A program made the translations under genes and the position numbers. From DAOTXN01 sp034435435 (GTDB lineage Bacteria; Chloroflexota; Anaerolineae; S140-20): DNA of 64,000 bases. This document shows positions 19,067 to 27,800 of the stretch, in pieces (position 1 is the stretch's first letter; each line of letters starts with the position of its first letter). The DNA is taken from the NCBI GenBank assembly GCA_034435435.1, contig DAOTXN010000182.1, positions 1-64,000 on the forward strand, in the 5' to 3' direction. The notes under the pieces were generated by a model that saw only the letters and a program-made list of their open reading frames with translations, was not told where the DNA came from and did no database searches.

Positions 19067-20365
19067 CTACTTGAGGGCAGCATCGACCTGGGCTTGCGCC
19101 TGGTCCAGCGCCTCTTGGGCCGTCATTTCTCCTACCAGGAAAGCGTTGACGGCCGTGCCCAGCGCGTCCTGGATGATGCTGTATTGGGGGATGCGCGGGC
19201 GATAGTCGCCGTCGCCATTTTCAAAAGACGTGAGCAGCAGCGGGAACCACGGGTATTCCTTGACCAACTCTGCATCCGTCAGTGTGCTGCGGCGGATGGG
19301 CGCACCGTCGTGGCGAATCCACTCTTTTTGGATCTCGGGGCTGGTGAGCCATTTGATGAACACCCAGGCCGCCTCGGCCTTTTTGCTATCGGCGTTGATG
19401 CCGATGGCCCAGCCGCCAAAGCCATATTTGGGTTCCATCCCCTCGGCCACCGGGGCCAGCGTGACGTCTACCTTGCCCACGATCGAGGAAATCTCTGGGT
19501 TCTCGTAACCGGCGCGCGCAATGCTCCAGCCTTCCATCAGCGCCACGTTGCCGGTGCGGAAGGCGGTCTCGCGCTGATCCCACCAATAGTCGGTCGCGCC
19601 GGGGGGGGCATATTCAAAGAGCGAGCCAAAGAATTCCAGGATCTCGACGTTTTTCGGGGTGTTGAGCGCAGGCTTGCCGCTCGCATCCAGGATGGAGCCG
19701 CCGTGCTGCTGTACCCAGGCCATATAGTCCTGGGCGACCGCCGACCCTTTGGCGCCCAGCAGAGCTATGCCATAAAAACCCTTGTCGGCGTTGGTGAGTT
19801 GCCGGGCCATATCCAACAACTCCTGCTGGGTCTTGGGGGGCGTGAGACCGGCTTCGGCCAACACATCTTTGCGATAGTTGAGGACGTTGGCATAACCGGC
19901 CAGCGGATAGGCCCAGTGCTTGCCTTCCCACTCGCCCAGGGTCCAGCAGACAGGCATAATGTCGTCCAGGTTCAGCTCGTCCTTGTCGCGCTCCATAAAG
20001 TCGTCTAGCGGCAAAGTGTATTTGTTGGCCGCGTACTCGCCGCTCCAGACGATGTCTACGGTCATCAGGTCATAGTTGGCGGTGTGGGCCACAAAATCGG
20101 CAGTCAGCTTTTGATACAGGTCCACATAGCCCAACTCGTCTAGCGTGATCTTGATGCCGGTTTCCTCTTCGAACTTGGGGACCAGGTAGCGAAAAGCCGT
20201 CACATACTGGTCGGTCATGGTGGCCAGCGTCAATTCGGTGCCGGCGAAAGGTTTTTCCTCTTCTTTGGGCTTTTTTTCCTCTTTGCCGCCGCACGCTACG
20301 AGAGCTAGAATTAACAGCAGCGCCAGGGCCGGCAAAAGAAATCGGTAACGTGGGGTGAACATCAT
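19067..20365 (-). CDS. Extracellular solute-binding lipoprotein, family 1
   Basis: Ligand-capturing subunit of the CUT1 importer, about 432 aa. An N-terminal signal peptide with lipobox LILALVAC GG places a lipidated Cys near residue 25, followed by a Lys/Glu-rich linker. The core has typical family-1 motifs (GYVDLYQKLTADF, ALMEGWSIARAG). Two adjacent ATG codons exist at 20365 and 20362; AAAGGAGG lies immediately upstream and is spaced better for the second. First gene of the operon after the regulator. Confidence 0.9.
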   Translation of the reverse strand: MMFTPRYRFLLPALALLLILALVACGGKEEKKPKEEEKPFAGTELTLATMTDQYVTAFRYLVPKFEEETGIKITLDELGYVDLYQKLTADFVAHTANYDLMTVDIVWSGEYAANKYTLPLDDFMERDKDELNLDDIMPVCWTLGEWEGKHWAYPLAGYANVLNYRKDVLAEAGLTPPKTQQELLDMARQLTNADKGFYGIALLGAKGSAVAQDYMAWVQQHGGSILDASGKPALNTPKNVEILEFFGSLFEYAPPGATDYWWDQRETAFRTGNVALMEGWSIARAGYENPEISSIVGKVDVTLAPVAEGMEPKYGFGGWAIGINADSKKAEAAWVFIKWLTSPEIQKEWIRHDGAPIRRSTLTDAELVKEYPWFPLLLTSFENGDGDYRPRIPQYSIIQDALGTAVNAFLVGEMTAQEALDQAQAQVDAALK

Positions 20366-20504
20366 TGTCCTCCTTTGGACTAGTTGTCGGGTTTGCCAGC
20401 CAGGTCTCTCTGGTTGGCCGGAGAAGCACAGAACTTGCGGAATGTCGCCATTTAACCCTGATCGTGCAGACTGGACCTCCTTTCGTTTTTTCTTTCGGAT
20501 ACCG

Positions 20505-21236
20505 TTAGCGTTTGAGATAGGTGTGGTACTTGTAGCGGTCGCCGCGGTTGATGACGCGATAGTATTCAACCGGCGCGTGGTCGTGGGTATAAACCACCCC
20601 CTCTACCAAGAGCAAAGGGGCGCCTACCGGCGACTGAAGCAAGTCGGTATGCTCTGGCTCGGCCGGAATCGCTTCCAGTGTCTTGTATCCTTCGACCAGC
20701 GCCACCCCCTTGCTTTCGAGCAGCGCCCACAACGAGCCACGCTCTATTAACTCTGCCGCCGTGATGGAAACGTGAGGCGGCAACCTGACGTACGACAGAT
20801 TCAGAGCGATGGGACGCTGGTCGGTCAACCGCAAGCGATGGATGAACCAGACGAGGACGCCGGCCTCCAACTCTAATTTTTCGGCGACAGGCACAGAGGC
20901 CGGTTCCTGGCGAAAATCGAGTAGTTTTGACGTTACCGTTAACCCGCGTCCCTGCATGTCCTCGGTAAAACTTGTCAGACTGGTCAATCCCCGGTCAATT
21001 TTAGGTTCTCGGACAAAGGTCCCCTTGCCCGGCACACGATAGATATACCCATCTCGCGCCAGCTCGTGCATGGCCCGGCGAACGGTGATGCGGCTGACCT
21101 GATAGGAGGTCATCAACTCGGCCTCAGTGGGCAGCGGCGATCCTGGGCTGAACGCGCCTCCTTCGAGATGTTGGACAAGGAGCTGCTTGAGCTGATGATA
21201 AAGCGGCACCGGTGAAGACCGATCGAGGGTAGACAT
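20505..21236 (-). CDS. GntR-family regulator with UTRA domain
   Basis: Transcription factor of the HutC subfamily, 243 aa. N-terminal winged helix with LPTEAELMTSYQVSRITVRR and the wing GYIYRVPGKGTFV; the remaining ~160 residues form a chorismate-lyase-like UTRA effector domain. It probably senses a sugar phosphate made by the cluster and controls the ABC importer and catabolic genes just downstream on the same strand, as well as possibly the divergent binding-protein gene at 21419. Confidence 0.88.
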   Translation of the reverse strand: MSTLDRSSPVPLYHQLKQLLVQHLEGGAFSPGSPLPTEAELMTSYQVSRITVRRAMHELARDGYIYRVPGKGTFVREPKIDRGLTSLTSFTEDMQGRGLTVTSKLLDFRQEPASVPVAEKLELEAGVLVWFIHRLRLTDQRPIALNLSYVRLPPHVSITAAELIERGSLWALLESKGVALVEGYKTLEAIPAEPEHTDLLQSPVGAPLLLVEGVVYTHDHAPVEYYRVINRGDRYKYHTYLKR

Positions 21237-21261
21237 CTTTTGTCGAGTCAGAAAAGATATA

Positions 21262-21290
21262 ACATTATAATATTATCAACAGTATAATAC
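21262..21290. promoter_or_regulatory. AT-rich putative operator upstream of gntR
   Basis: An A+T-only palindrome ATAATATTAT at 21267-21276, followed by a related AGTATAATAC at 21281-21290, stands out in a G+C-rich background, about 30-55 nt before the GntR start codon. Position and symmetry fit an autoregulatory operator or overlapping -10 region. No single best -35/-10 pair could be chosen. Confidence 0.45.
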
Positions 21291-21339
21291 GACCCAAGGA
21301 AAAAGTCAAGCAGGGACAATTATGACACCGTCAACAGGT

Positions 21340-21367
21340 TGCCAGACCGCCCGTTTTCATTTATACT
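21340..21367 (+). promoter_or_regulatory. Sigma-70-like promoter for the family 5 binding protein
   Basis: TTGCCA at 21340-21345 and TATACT at 21362-21367, 16-nt spacer. The expected transcript start near 21374 leaves a leader of about 45 nt with an AGGAG site at 21410-21414 before ATG 21419. Confidence 0.6.
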
Positions 21368-21418
21368 CTAGCGCCGTCAACGATCACAGACCCACTCAGT
21401 CAGATCATAGGAGAAAAG

Positions 21419-23002
21419 ATGAAACGCATTGCCTTGTTCACAGTTCTGATCCTGGCCCTGTTGCTGGCCGCCTGCCAGGGAAAAAAACCTGCTGGTGAAC
21501 CGACCCGCCTGGTTTATGGCTTGACTCTGGCCCCGTCCGGCATCGATCCGCACGTCAATGCCTCGTCCGAGCTAGGCATCCCGCTCACCAGCGTTTACGA
21601 CACACTCGTGGTTCAAAACCCGACCACGGGCGCGTTCGCGCCCGGTCTGGCCGAGCGGTGGGAAACCTCTGACGATGGCCGCGTTTACACCTTTTACCTG
21701 CGCCAGGACGTGACCTTTCACGACGGCGCGCCGTTCAACGCCGAAGCGGTGCGGATCAATCTGGAGCGCATCACCGCTCCCGCTACGGCCTCGCAAAAGG
21801 CCATCTTTATGCTGGGACCATTCGAGCGGGCCGAGGTCGTGGACGAGTATACCGTGCGCCTGCACCTGAGCCGCCCCTACACCCCCTTACTCGACGCCCT
21901 GAGCCAGGTCTACCTGGGCATGGCCTCGCCGGCGGCGCTGGAGCAATGGGGCGCCGATTATCAGTTCCACCAGGTCGGCAGCGGCCCGTTCAAGTTCGTC
22001 GAGTATGTGCCCAACGACCACTTGACCCTGGCCCGCAACTCGGATTATACGTGGGGGCCGTCGCTATTCGAGAACCGTGGCCCGGCCTATGTGGACGAAA
22101 TCGAATTTCGCTTTTTCGTAGACGCGGCCACCCGCGCGCTGGCGCTAGAAACCGGCGAGGCGCACGTGATGGGCGAAATCCCGCCCCGCGACGCGGCGCG
22201 ACTCGACGCACGTGACGATTTTGTATTGCACGCCGCGCCCATCCCCGGCCAGCCAGCCCAATTCTTTCTCAACACCCAACGCCCGCCGCTGGACGACCTG
22301 CGCGTGCGCCAGGCCTTGCTCTACGCCACCGACCGCCAGGCCATCGTGACGACGGTTTTCGGCGACACCTCCCCCGCGGCCTACGGCCCGCTCAGCGCCG
22401 TCACCCTCGGTTACGACCCGTCCGTGCGTAACCTGTACCCGCACGATCCCGCACGGGCCGCCGCACTGCTGGACGAGGCCGGTTGGCGCGACAGCGACGG
22501 CGACGGCCTGCGCGATCGCGCCGGCGCGCCGCTGCGTCTGACGATGGCGCTGGGCAACTGGGGCTTCAACCCCGACATGGCCCAATTGCTGCAAGCCCAG
22601 TGGGCCGCGGTGGGCGTCGAACTGTCGGCCGAGGTGCTGCCCTATCCTGCCCTGCTGGATGCGGGTCGGAGCGGCAGCCACCACCTGATCGGTTTTAACT
22701 TGTTCGGGCGCGACCCCCATCTCTTGTGGACCTTTTATCACAGCGCAGGCGGGTTTAATTTTAGCCACGTGGCCGACGCGGCGCTGGACAGTTGGCTCGA
22801 CCAGGCCGCCGAAAGTGAGGCTGCCGAACGTGACGCGCTCTATGCTCAAATCCAGCAGCAGGTGATGAGCCAAGCCCTCGTGCTGCCCGTGCGCGACTAT
22901 GTGAATCTAAACGTCGCCCAGGCTAACGTGAGCGGCCTGCGCTTTGACGCCCAGGGTTGGTTTCCCTGGTTGGTGGATGTCAGGATTGGGGACGCAGATT
23001 GA
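21419..23002 (+). CDS. ABC transporter substrate-binding lipoprotein, family 5
   Basis: Peptide/nickel-type (DppA/OppA/NikA family) binding protein, 527 aa. Signal peptide with lipobox LLLAACQ; family signature region GLAERWETSDDGRVYTFYLR and DVTFHDGAPFNAEAVRINLERI. No permease or ATPase genes follow: the next gene is convergent, so this is an orphan binding protein. Ligand unknown; family members bind peptides, nickel chelates, glutathione or oligosaccharides. Preceded by its own promoter and AGGAG site, divergent from gntR. Confidence 0.88.
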   Translation: MKRIALFTVLILALLLAACQGKKPAGEPTRLVYGLTLAPSGIDPHVNASSELGIPLTSVYDTLVVQNPTTGAFAPGLAERWETSDDGRVYTFYLRQDVTFHDGAPFNAEAVRINLERITAPATASQKAIFMLGPFERAEVVDEYTVRLHLSRPYTPLLDALSQVYLGMASPAALEQWGADYQFHQVGSGPFKFVEYVPNDHLTLARNSDYTWGPSLFENRGPAYVDEIEFRFFVDAATRALALETGEAHVMGEIPPRDAARLDARDDFVLHAAPIPGQPAQFFLNTQRPPLDDLRVRQALLYATDRQAIVTTVFGDTSPAAYGPLSAVTLGYDPSVRNLYPHDPARAAALLDEAGWRDSDGDGLRDRAGAPLRLTMALGNWGFNPDMAQLLQAQWAAVGVELSAEVLPYPALLDAGRSGSHHLIGFNLFGRDPHLLWTFYHSAGGFNFSHVADAALDSWLDQAAESEAAERDALYAQIQQQVMSQALVLPVRDYVNLNVAQANVSGLRFDAQGWFPWLVDVRIGDAD

Positions 23003-23005
23003 GAA

Positions 23006-23036
23006 CCTACCAGGAAGCTCCCAGCTTCCTGGTAGG
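23006..23036. terminator. Palindrome between convergent genes
   Basis: Perfect 14-bp stem with a 3-nt loop: arms 23006-23019 (CCTACCAGGAAGCT) and 23023-23036. It begins 3 nt after the binding-protein stop and lies before the convergent glyQS stop. No T-run follows, so it is either a repeat element or a two-way hairpin terminator of modest strength. Confidence 0.6.
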
Positions 23037-23059
23037 CGACCCAGATTGGAGAGCGGCGC

Positions 23060-26000
23060 TTAGAACCCCTGCAACTTGCTCAAATCCACAATCCCAGCCG
23101 TCAAGTCGGTGATGTGGCGTAGCAGCGCCAAACGATTGCGCCGCAGCGCCTCATCTTTGTCCATCACCAGGACCTTGTCGAAAAAGGCAGTGATGGGCGG
23201 CGCGAGCGGCAAAAAGGCAGCGAGTAGTTCGTCCACTTGACTGTCCGGGTTGATTTGCGCCGCAGCTTTCGTGTAGGCATTGTACAAGGCGCGGGTGGCC
23301 GGCTCGATAAATCGCTTTGGCTCGACGACCGACAGGTCCAAATCGGCAGGGGCCGTGCGCAGAATGCGCACGCAGCGACTATAGGCATCCAACGTGAGCT
23401 GCCAGTCGTCCCGCGTCACCCACTGGCTCAGTTGCGCCACGGCCACGCGGGCGCGATAGGGATCGTCCCCCCGCGCGCCGGAAAGCACAGCGTCTACCAC
23501 GTCAAAGGGATAGCCCTCGTCGCGCAGCACGCCGCGCAGCCGTTCGCGCACGAACACGGCGGTTTCCTCCAGCGACTCATCGCTCACCGGTACAGGCAGC
23601 AACGCAGCGGCCAGCGCCAGCCCCTCGCGCACAGAAAAGGGTTGCGCGTGGGCGATGAGATTGTGCACCAGCCCCAGCGCGTCGCGGCGCAGGTGGTAGG
23701 GGTCGGCCGAGCCGGTCGGGGCCAGGCCCACGGCAAACAGGCCCGCCAGGCTGTCCAGCCGGTTGGCCAGCCCGACAACCAGGCCGGGGCGCGCGCCGGG
23801 CGCGGCGTCGCCGGCGGAGCGCGGCAAATAGTGCTCGAAAATTGCCTGCGCCACACCTTCCGGCTCGCCAGAGAGCCGGGCGTATTCGCGGCCCATCACG
23901 CCTTGCAGCGCGGTAAAGTCGGTCACCATGGCCGTGACCAAGTCGGCTTTGCACAAGCGGGCGGCGCGGTGGGCAATTTGCGCCTCGTCTGCCGCTAGAC
24001 CCAGCTTTTCGCAGAGCTGCGAGACCAGTTGTTCCAGTCGGCGGGTCTTGTCGAGCATCGAACCCAGTTGGGTCTGAAAGGTGAGGGTATCCAGCCGGGG
24101 CAGGAACTCTTCCAGCTTTTTCTGGGTGTCGGTTTTCCAGAAAAAGCGGGCGTCGGCGAAGCGGGCGCGTACGACTTCCTGGTTGCCATGCCGCACTAGA
24201 TCCACGTGGGCGTCGCCGCCATTGCGGATGGTGATAAAGTAGGGAAGTAGGTTGGCAGATTGGGAGCTGGCCCGATTTCCCAATTGACCGACCACCGGGA
24301 AATAGCGTTGGTGCTTGCGCATCACCATTACCAGCAGGTCGCGGGGCAGGGCGAGAAATTCGTCCTCAAAGCGGCCCAACAGCGCGGTGGGTTGCTCGAC
24401 CAGGTAGGTGACCTCTTCAAGCAAGCCGGGGTCATCCGGGACTGCGCCGTCAACTTTAGCGGCGACGGCCTGCACCTGGCGCAAGATTTCGGCGCGGCGG
24501 GCCTGCGGGTCGAGGATGATGTGAGCGTTTGACAAGGTTTGCGCATAGTCTTCGGCTGACGCGATTTCGATTTCGGGCGAGCCAGCGGGGCGCGGACCGC
24601 GCGTGGTGCGCCCGCTGACCAATCCGGCGAAACTAAAGGGCACGACCTGGTCGCCCAGCAGCGCCACGAGCCAGCGGATGGGGCGGCTAAAGGCCACGTT
24701 GCTGGCGTTCCAGCGCATGCTTTTACCAAAGGAGAGACCTGCCACCAGATCGGCCAGTTTTTCGGCCAGCACCTCGCCGGTGGGCCGGCCGGTGTGGCGC
24801 ACGACGCCCACGGCGTATCGCCCGCCGTCCATCTCTTTCACTTCCATCTGGCTCACGTCCAGCCCTTTGCTGCGGGCAAAGCCCAAGGCGGCTTTGGTGG
24901 GCTGGCCACTGGCGTCAAAGGCGACTTGAGCGGGCGGGCCTTTGACCAGCTCTTCCTCGTCGCGCTGGCGTGGGGCCAACGCTTCGACCAGGACCGTCAG
25001 GCGACGCGGCGTGCCGTAGACGTGGATCAGGCCGTGGTCCAGCCGTAGCTCATTCAGCAGGCGCGGCGCGGCGGCCTGGAGTTGTCCGATGGCAGAAACG
25101 GCGTCATCGGGAGGCAATTCTTCGACGCCAATCTCTAGCACGAACGTGCGCGGTTCGTCGGGAAAGGTTCCCTTGTAGGCGATTTGCGGCGCGGCGGCAG
25201 TCACACGCTCGTTCAGCAGGGGGTATTCCAGGCGTTGGCGCTGCTCCAGGTAGGCCTGGGCCACCTGACGGGCCAGGTCACGCATACGGGCGAAATACTT
25301 GGCTCGCTCGGTTACGCCGATGGCCCCGCGCGCGTCGAGCACGTTAAAGGTGTGCGAGCATTTGAGCACAAAGTCGTAGGCCGGGAGCACCAGCCCCAGG
25401 GTCGTACAGCGCCTGGCTTCGGCTTCGTAAAGGCGGAATAGCTCGGCCTGGGTTTCGATGTCGGCGTCGTCCAGGTTGTAGCGGCTGTGCTCGTATTCGG
25501 CCGGGCCGAACATCTCGCCGTAGGTGATGCCGGGGGCGTAGAGGATTTCCTTGAAATGGTCCACCTGTTGCAGGAACATGGCGATGCGTTCCAGGCCGTA
25601 GGTCAGCTCCACCGGCACCGGGTCGAGGGAAAAGCCGCCGGCCTGTTGAAAGTAGGTGTACTGGGTAATTTCCAGCCCGTCCAGCCACACTTCCCAGCCC
25701 AGGCCCCACGCGCCCAGGGCCGGACTTTCCCAGTTATCCTCGACGAAACGCACGTCGTGCTGGCGCAGGTCGATGCCGACGGCCTCCAGGCTGCCCAGGT
25801 ACAGGTCTTGCGAATCTTCTGGCGCGGGCTTGAGGATGACCTGATACTGCATGTGCTGCTGCACGCGGTTGGGGTTCTCGCCGTAGCGGCTGTCGTCGGG
25901 GCGCACGCTGGGTTCGACGTAGCCCACGTTCCACGGTTCCGGCCCAAGCACGCGCAGCGTGGTGGCCGGGTTCATCGTCCCGGCCCCCACCTGGATGTTG

Positions 26001-26086
26001 TAGGGGTTCCAGATCAGGCAGCCGCGCTCGGCCCAGTAGTGGTGCAGGCGCATGACGATGTCTTGAAAGGTGATGATTTCGGTCAA
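23060..26086 (-). CDS. glyQS: Glycyl-tRNA synthetase, fused alpha-beta
   Basis: Charges tRNA-Gly with glycine; 1008 aa. Residues 1 to about 290 are the catalytic alpha chain (FQDIVMRLHHYWAERGCLIW, motif-like VGAGTMNPATTLRVLGPEPW); the rest is the beta chain (FVLEIGVEELPP, KSMRWNASNVAFSRPIRW, HD-like core, C-terminal anticodon-binding region). The two are separate genes in most bacteria; fused forms are known in some lineages. I start at TTG 26086, which has AGGAGG 5 nt upstream; the in-frame ATG at 26131 lies in a repeat and overlaps recO. The window also encodes a tRNA-Gly. Confidence 0.93.
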   Translation of the reverse strand: MTEIITFQDIVMRLHHYWAERGCLIWNPYNIQVGAGTMNPATTLRVLGPEPWNVGYVEPSVRPDDSRYGENPNRVQQHMQYQVILKPAPEDSQDLYLGSLEAVGIDLRQHDVRFVEDNWESPALGAWGLGWEVWLDGLEITQYTYFQQAGGFSLDPVPVELTYGLERIAMFLQQVDHFKEILYAPGITYGEMFGPAEYEHSRYNLDDADIETQAELFRLYEAEARRCTTLGLVLPAYDFVLKCSHTFNVLDARGAIGVTERAKYFARMRDLARQVAQAYLEQRQRLEYPLLNERVTAAAPQIAYKGTFPDEPRTFVLEIGVEELPPDDAVSAIGQLQAAAPRLLNELRLDHGLIHVYGTPRRLTVLVEALAPRQRDEEELVKGPPAQVAFDASGQPTKAALGFARSKGLDVSQMEVKEMDGGRYAVGVVRHTGRPTGEVLAEKLADLVAGLSFGKSMRWNASNVAFSRPIRWLVALLGDQVVPFSFAGLVSGRTTRGPRPAGSPEIEIASAEDYAQTLSNAHIILDPQARRAEILRQVQAVAAKVDGAVPDDPGLLEEVTYLVEQPTALLGRFEDEFLALPRDLLVMVMRKHQRYFPVVGQLGNRASSQSANLLPYFITIRNGGDAHVDLVRHGNQEVVRARFADARFFWKTDTQKKLEEFLPRLDTLTFQTQLGSMLDKTRRLEQLVSQLCEKLGLAADEAQIAHRAARLCKADLVTAMVTDFTALQGVMGREYARLSGEPEGVAQAIFEHYLPRSAGDAAPGARPGLVVGLANRLDSLAGLFAVGLAPTGSADPYHLRRDALGLVHNLIAHAQPFSVREGLALAAALLPVPVSDESLEETAVFVRERLRGVLRDEGYPFDVVDAVLSGARGDDPYRARVAVAQLSQWVTRDDWQLTLDAYSRCVRILRTAPADLDLSVVEPKRFIEPATRALYNAYTKAAAQINPDSQVDELLAAFLPLAPPITAFFDKVLVMDKDEALRRNRLALLRHITDLTAGIVDLSKLQGF

Positions 26087-26106
26087 GGTTTCCTCCTGGC
26101 GTGAAG

Positions 26107-26139
26107 CGTGAAACGTGAAGCGTGATTTCACGTTTCACG
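26107..26139. repeat. Palindromic repeat forming the recO 3' end
   Basis: Inverted repeat with 13-nt arms (26107-26119 and 26127-26139; left arm CGTGAAACGTGAA) and a 7-nt loop. It contains the recO stop codon and encodes the final residues IRET. The same CGTGAA/TTCACG units recur at 39968-40000. Confidence 0.8.
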
Positions 26140-26907
26140 GATCATTTCTTCTCGCCGCAATTGTCGCAGAAATTCCACGGATTTCAAGTTGCGCTCCAGG
26201 ATATACACCAGGTAACGGTACATCGCGCCTTCTAGCTCGTCGTGCAGCCTGGGGGTGAGGCGCAAGCGCCGGAATTGCTCCCAGGTGTGGGTCTGTGCGT
26301 AGCGCAGCACTTTGAATGCGGCCAGCGACAGCGTGTAAGCGTCTCGGCGATTGGCCCCACAGTTGGGGCAGAGCACGCCGCCCACTTCGGGACTGAGAAA
26401 GCAGTCCACCGGCTGCAAGGTCTTGCCGCAGCGGGGACAGTGCTGCAATTCGGGCCGGAACCCGGCCAGTTCCAGCAATGTCAATTCATAGTAACGGGCT
26501 GCGAGTCGCATGTCTTTACTTTCACACAGCCAGCCTAGCGCCGCGCTGAGCAGGTCGAATACAGCCCGATCTGGCTCGGCCTCGCCGCTAAAACAGTCCA
26601 GCAGCTCGGCGAAATAGTGGGCCAGCGTGGAGCATTCCAGGCTCTCGCGCAGCTCGCGATAGGCCTCCACCGTCTCGGCCTGGGTGATGATGTCGATGCT
26701 GCGCGAGCGGGCGATCAACAGGTTGGCCCGCATGAACAGCTCGACGTGGCCGGTCTTGCGGCTGGCGGGTTTGCGGGCGCCCTTGGCGATGGCCTGGATT
26801 TTGCCCTGCTCGCGGGTGTACAGCGTGAGCAGACGGTCAGCCTCGCCCCAGTCGCGGCGGCGGATGACGATGGCTTGTACGCGATATAGTCGGTCGGTGC
26901 GTGACAT
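26128..26907 (-). CDS. recO: DNA repair protein RecO
   Basis: Recombination mediator that, with RecR, loads RecA at gaps; 259 aa. N-terminal OB fold (VQAIVIRRRDWGEADRLLTLYTREQGK), helical middle, and zinc-finger Cys pairs CPRCGK and CPNCG. Lengths and order match RecO. The stop codon sits inside a palindromic repeat, so the native C-terminus may have been replaced. Cotranscription with glyQS downstream is plausible. Confidence 0.92.
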   Translation of the reverse strand: MSRTDRLYRVQAIVIRRRDWGEADRLLTLYTREQGKIQAIAKGARKPASRKTGHVELFMRANLLIARSRSIDIITQAETVEAYRELRESLECSTLAHYFAELLDCFSGEAEPDRAVFDLLSAALGWLCESKDMRLAARYYELTLLELAGFRPELQHCPRCGKTLQPVDCFLSPEVGGVLCPNCGANRRDAYTLSLAAFKVLRYAQTHTWEQFRRLRLTPRLHDELEGAMYRYLVYILERNLKSVEFLRQLRREEMIRET

Positions 26908-26941
26908 TGGGATTTACCACAAAGGCGCCAAGACACCAAGT

Positions 26942-27385
26942 TCAAGACCTTCCTGGATTGGTGTTTTGGTCGGAATCGAAAGCCTTTCTAACGGCAGTTT
27001 TCGGGTGGTATGCAATTCCTTCTATCTCTTCCCACGAGAACCAGCGCGGGACTTTGGTCCCGAAGGGGTGGTCGTTTTCTGGCGCGATTTCGCCCCCGAC
27101 GACGCGCCCGGCGAATGTCACGCTGAGGCTGTGGTAGGGTCGCTCCGGCAGGACGACCTCGCTCACATCCAGCAGGCCAGTGATCTCGGCTTGCAGACCG
27201 GTTTCTTCGCGGAACTCGCGCAGGGCCGTCTCGCGCACGCTCTCGCAGAATTCCACGCGCCCGCCGGGGATGACCCACTGCACCGGCCCGGCGTCGGTGT
27301 GATAATGGGGAAGCAGCAGGATTCTGCCCTCGTGAACGGCGGCGATGCCGGCGCGGATGCGAATGTGATCAGGTATTCGTTTCAT
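26942..27385 (-). CDS. NUDIX hydrolase
   Basis: 147 aa Mg-dependent pyrophosphohydrolase. The complete NUDIX box is visible: GGRVEFCESVRETALREFRE followed by ETGL, matching Gx5Ex7REUxEExGU. Substrates in this family range from oxidised nucleotides to ADP-ribose. Its start overlaps the toxin gene end by 17 nt, so it is translated from the toxin-antitoxin transcript. Confidence 0.85.
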   Translation of the reverse strand: MKRIPDHIRIRAGIAAVHEGRILLLPHYHTDAGPVQWVIPGGRVEFCESVRETALREFREETGLQAEITGLLDVSEVVLPERPYHSLSVTFAGRVVGGEIAPENDHPFGTKVPRWFSWEEIEGIAYHPKTAVRKAFDSDQNTNPGRS

Positions 27386-27800
27386 TCCACCTGGCAGGAG
27401 TCAACGTCGAAACAACCGCTTGGCTGCGTTGAAGCATTTCCACATCCCATGTAACGAGCGTGGCGTCAAAAGCTTCCGCCACGGCGACGTAGATTGAGTC
27501 AGCGCCTCTTAAGCGATGGATTGTGGCAATCTGTGCTGCCCGCCGGGCCAGCGATGTGTCAAGCATAACCAGGCGCAGGCCGGGAAAGGCCTCGATGAGC
27601 GAGGTGAGTTCAGCAGCCAGCACCGTGTCACCTGTGGGTCTGGCAATCGCGGCGGCGCATTCGGGCAAAACCAAGGTAGGACAGAACGCTGACATTGCTT
27701 TCGCCTGCGCCTGTTGCAGGAATCTGCGACTGGCGGCAAAGTGGAATTCCTCGGGATGGACGGCTGCTACAAAAACACTGGCGTCTATGGTCAAGTTCAT
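27369..27800 (-). CDS. PIN-domain toxin (VapC-like)
   Basis: Predicted Mg-dependent ribonuclease toxin, 143 aa. Acidic residues expected of the PIN active site are present: Asp6 in LTIDASVFV, Glu in LVLPECAAAI, Asp in LRGADSIYVAVA and Asp in LVTWDVEML. Start overlaps the upstream antitoxin stop as ATGA. Organisation antitoxin-toxin matches type II TA modules. Confidence 0.85.
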   Translation of the reverse strand: MNLTIDASVFVAAVHPEEFHFAASRRFLQQAQAKAMSAFCPTLVLPECAAAIARPTGDTVLAAELTSLIEAFPGLRLVMLDTSLARRAAQIATIHRLRGADSIYVAVAEAFDATLVTWDVEMLQRSQAVVSTLTPARWNETNT

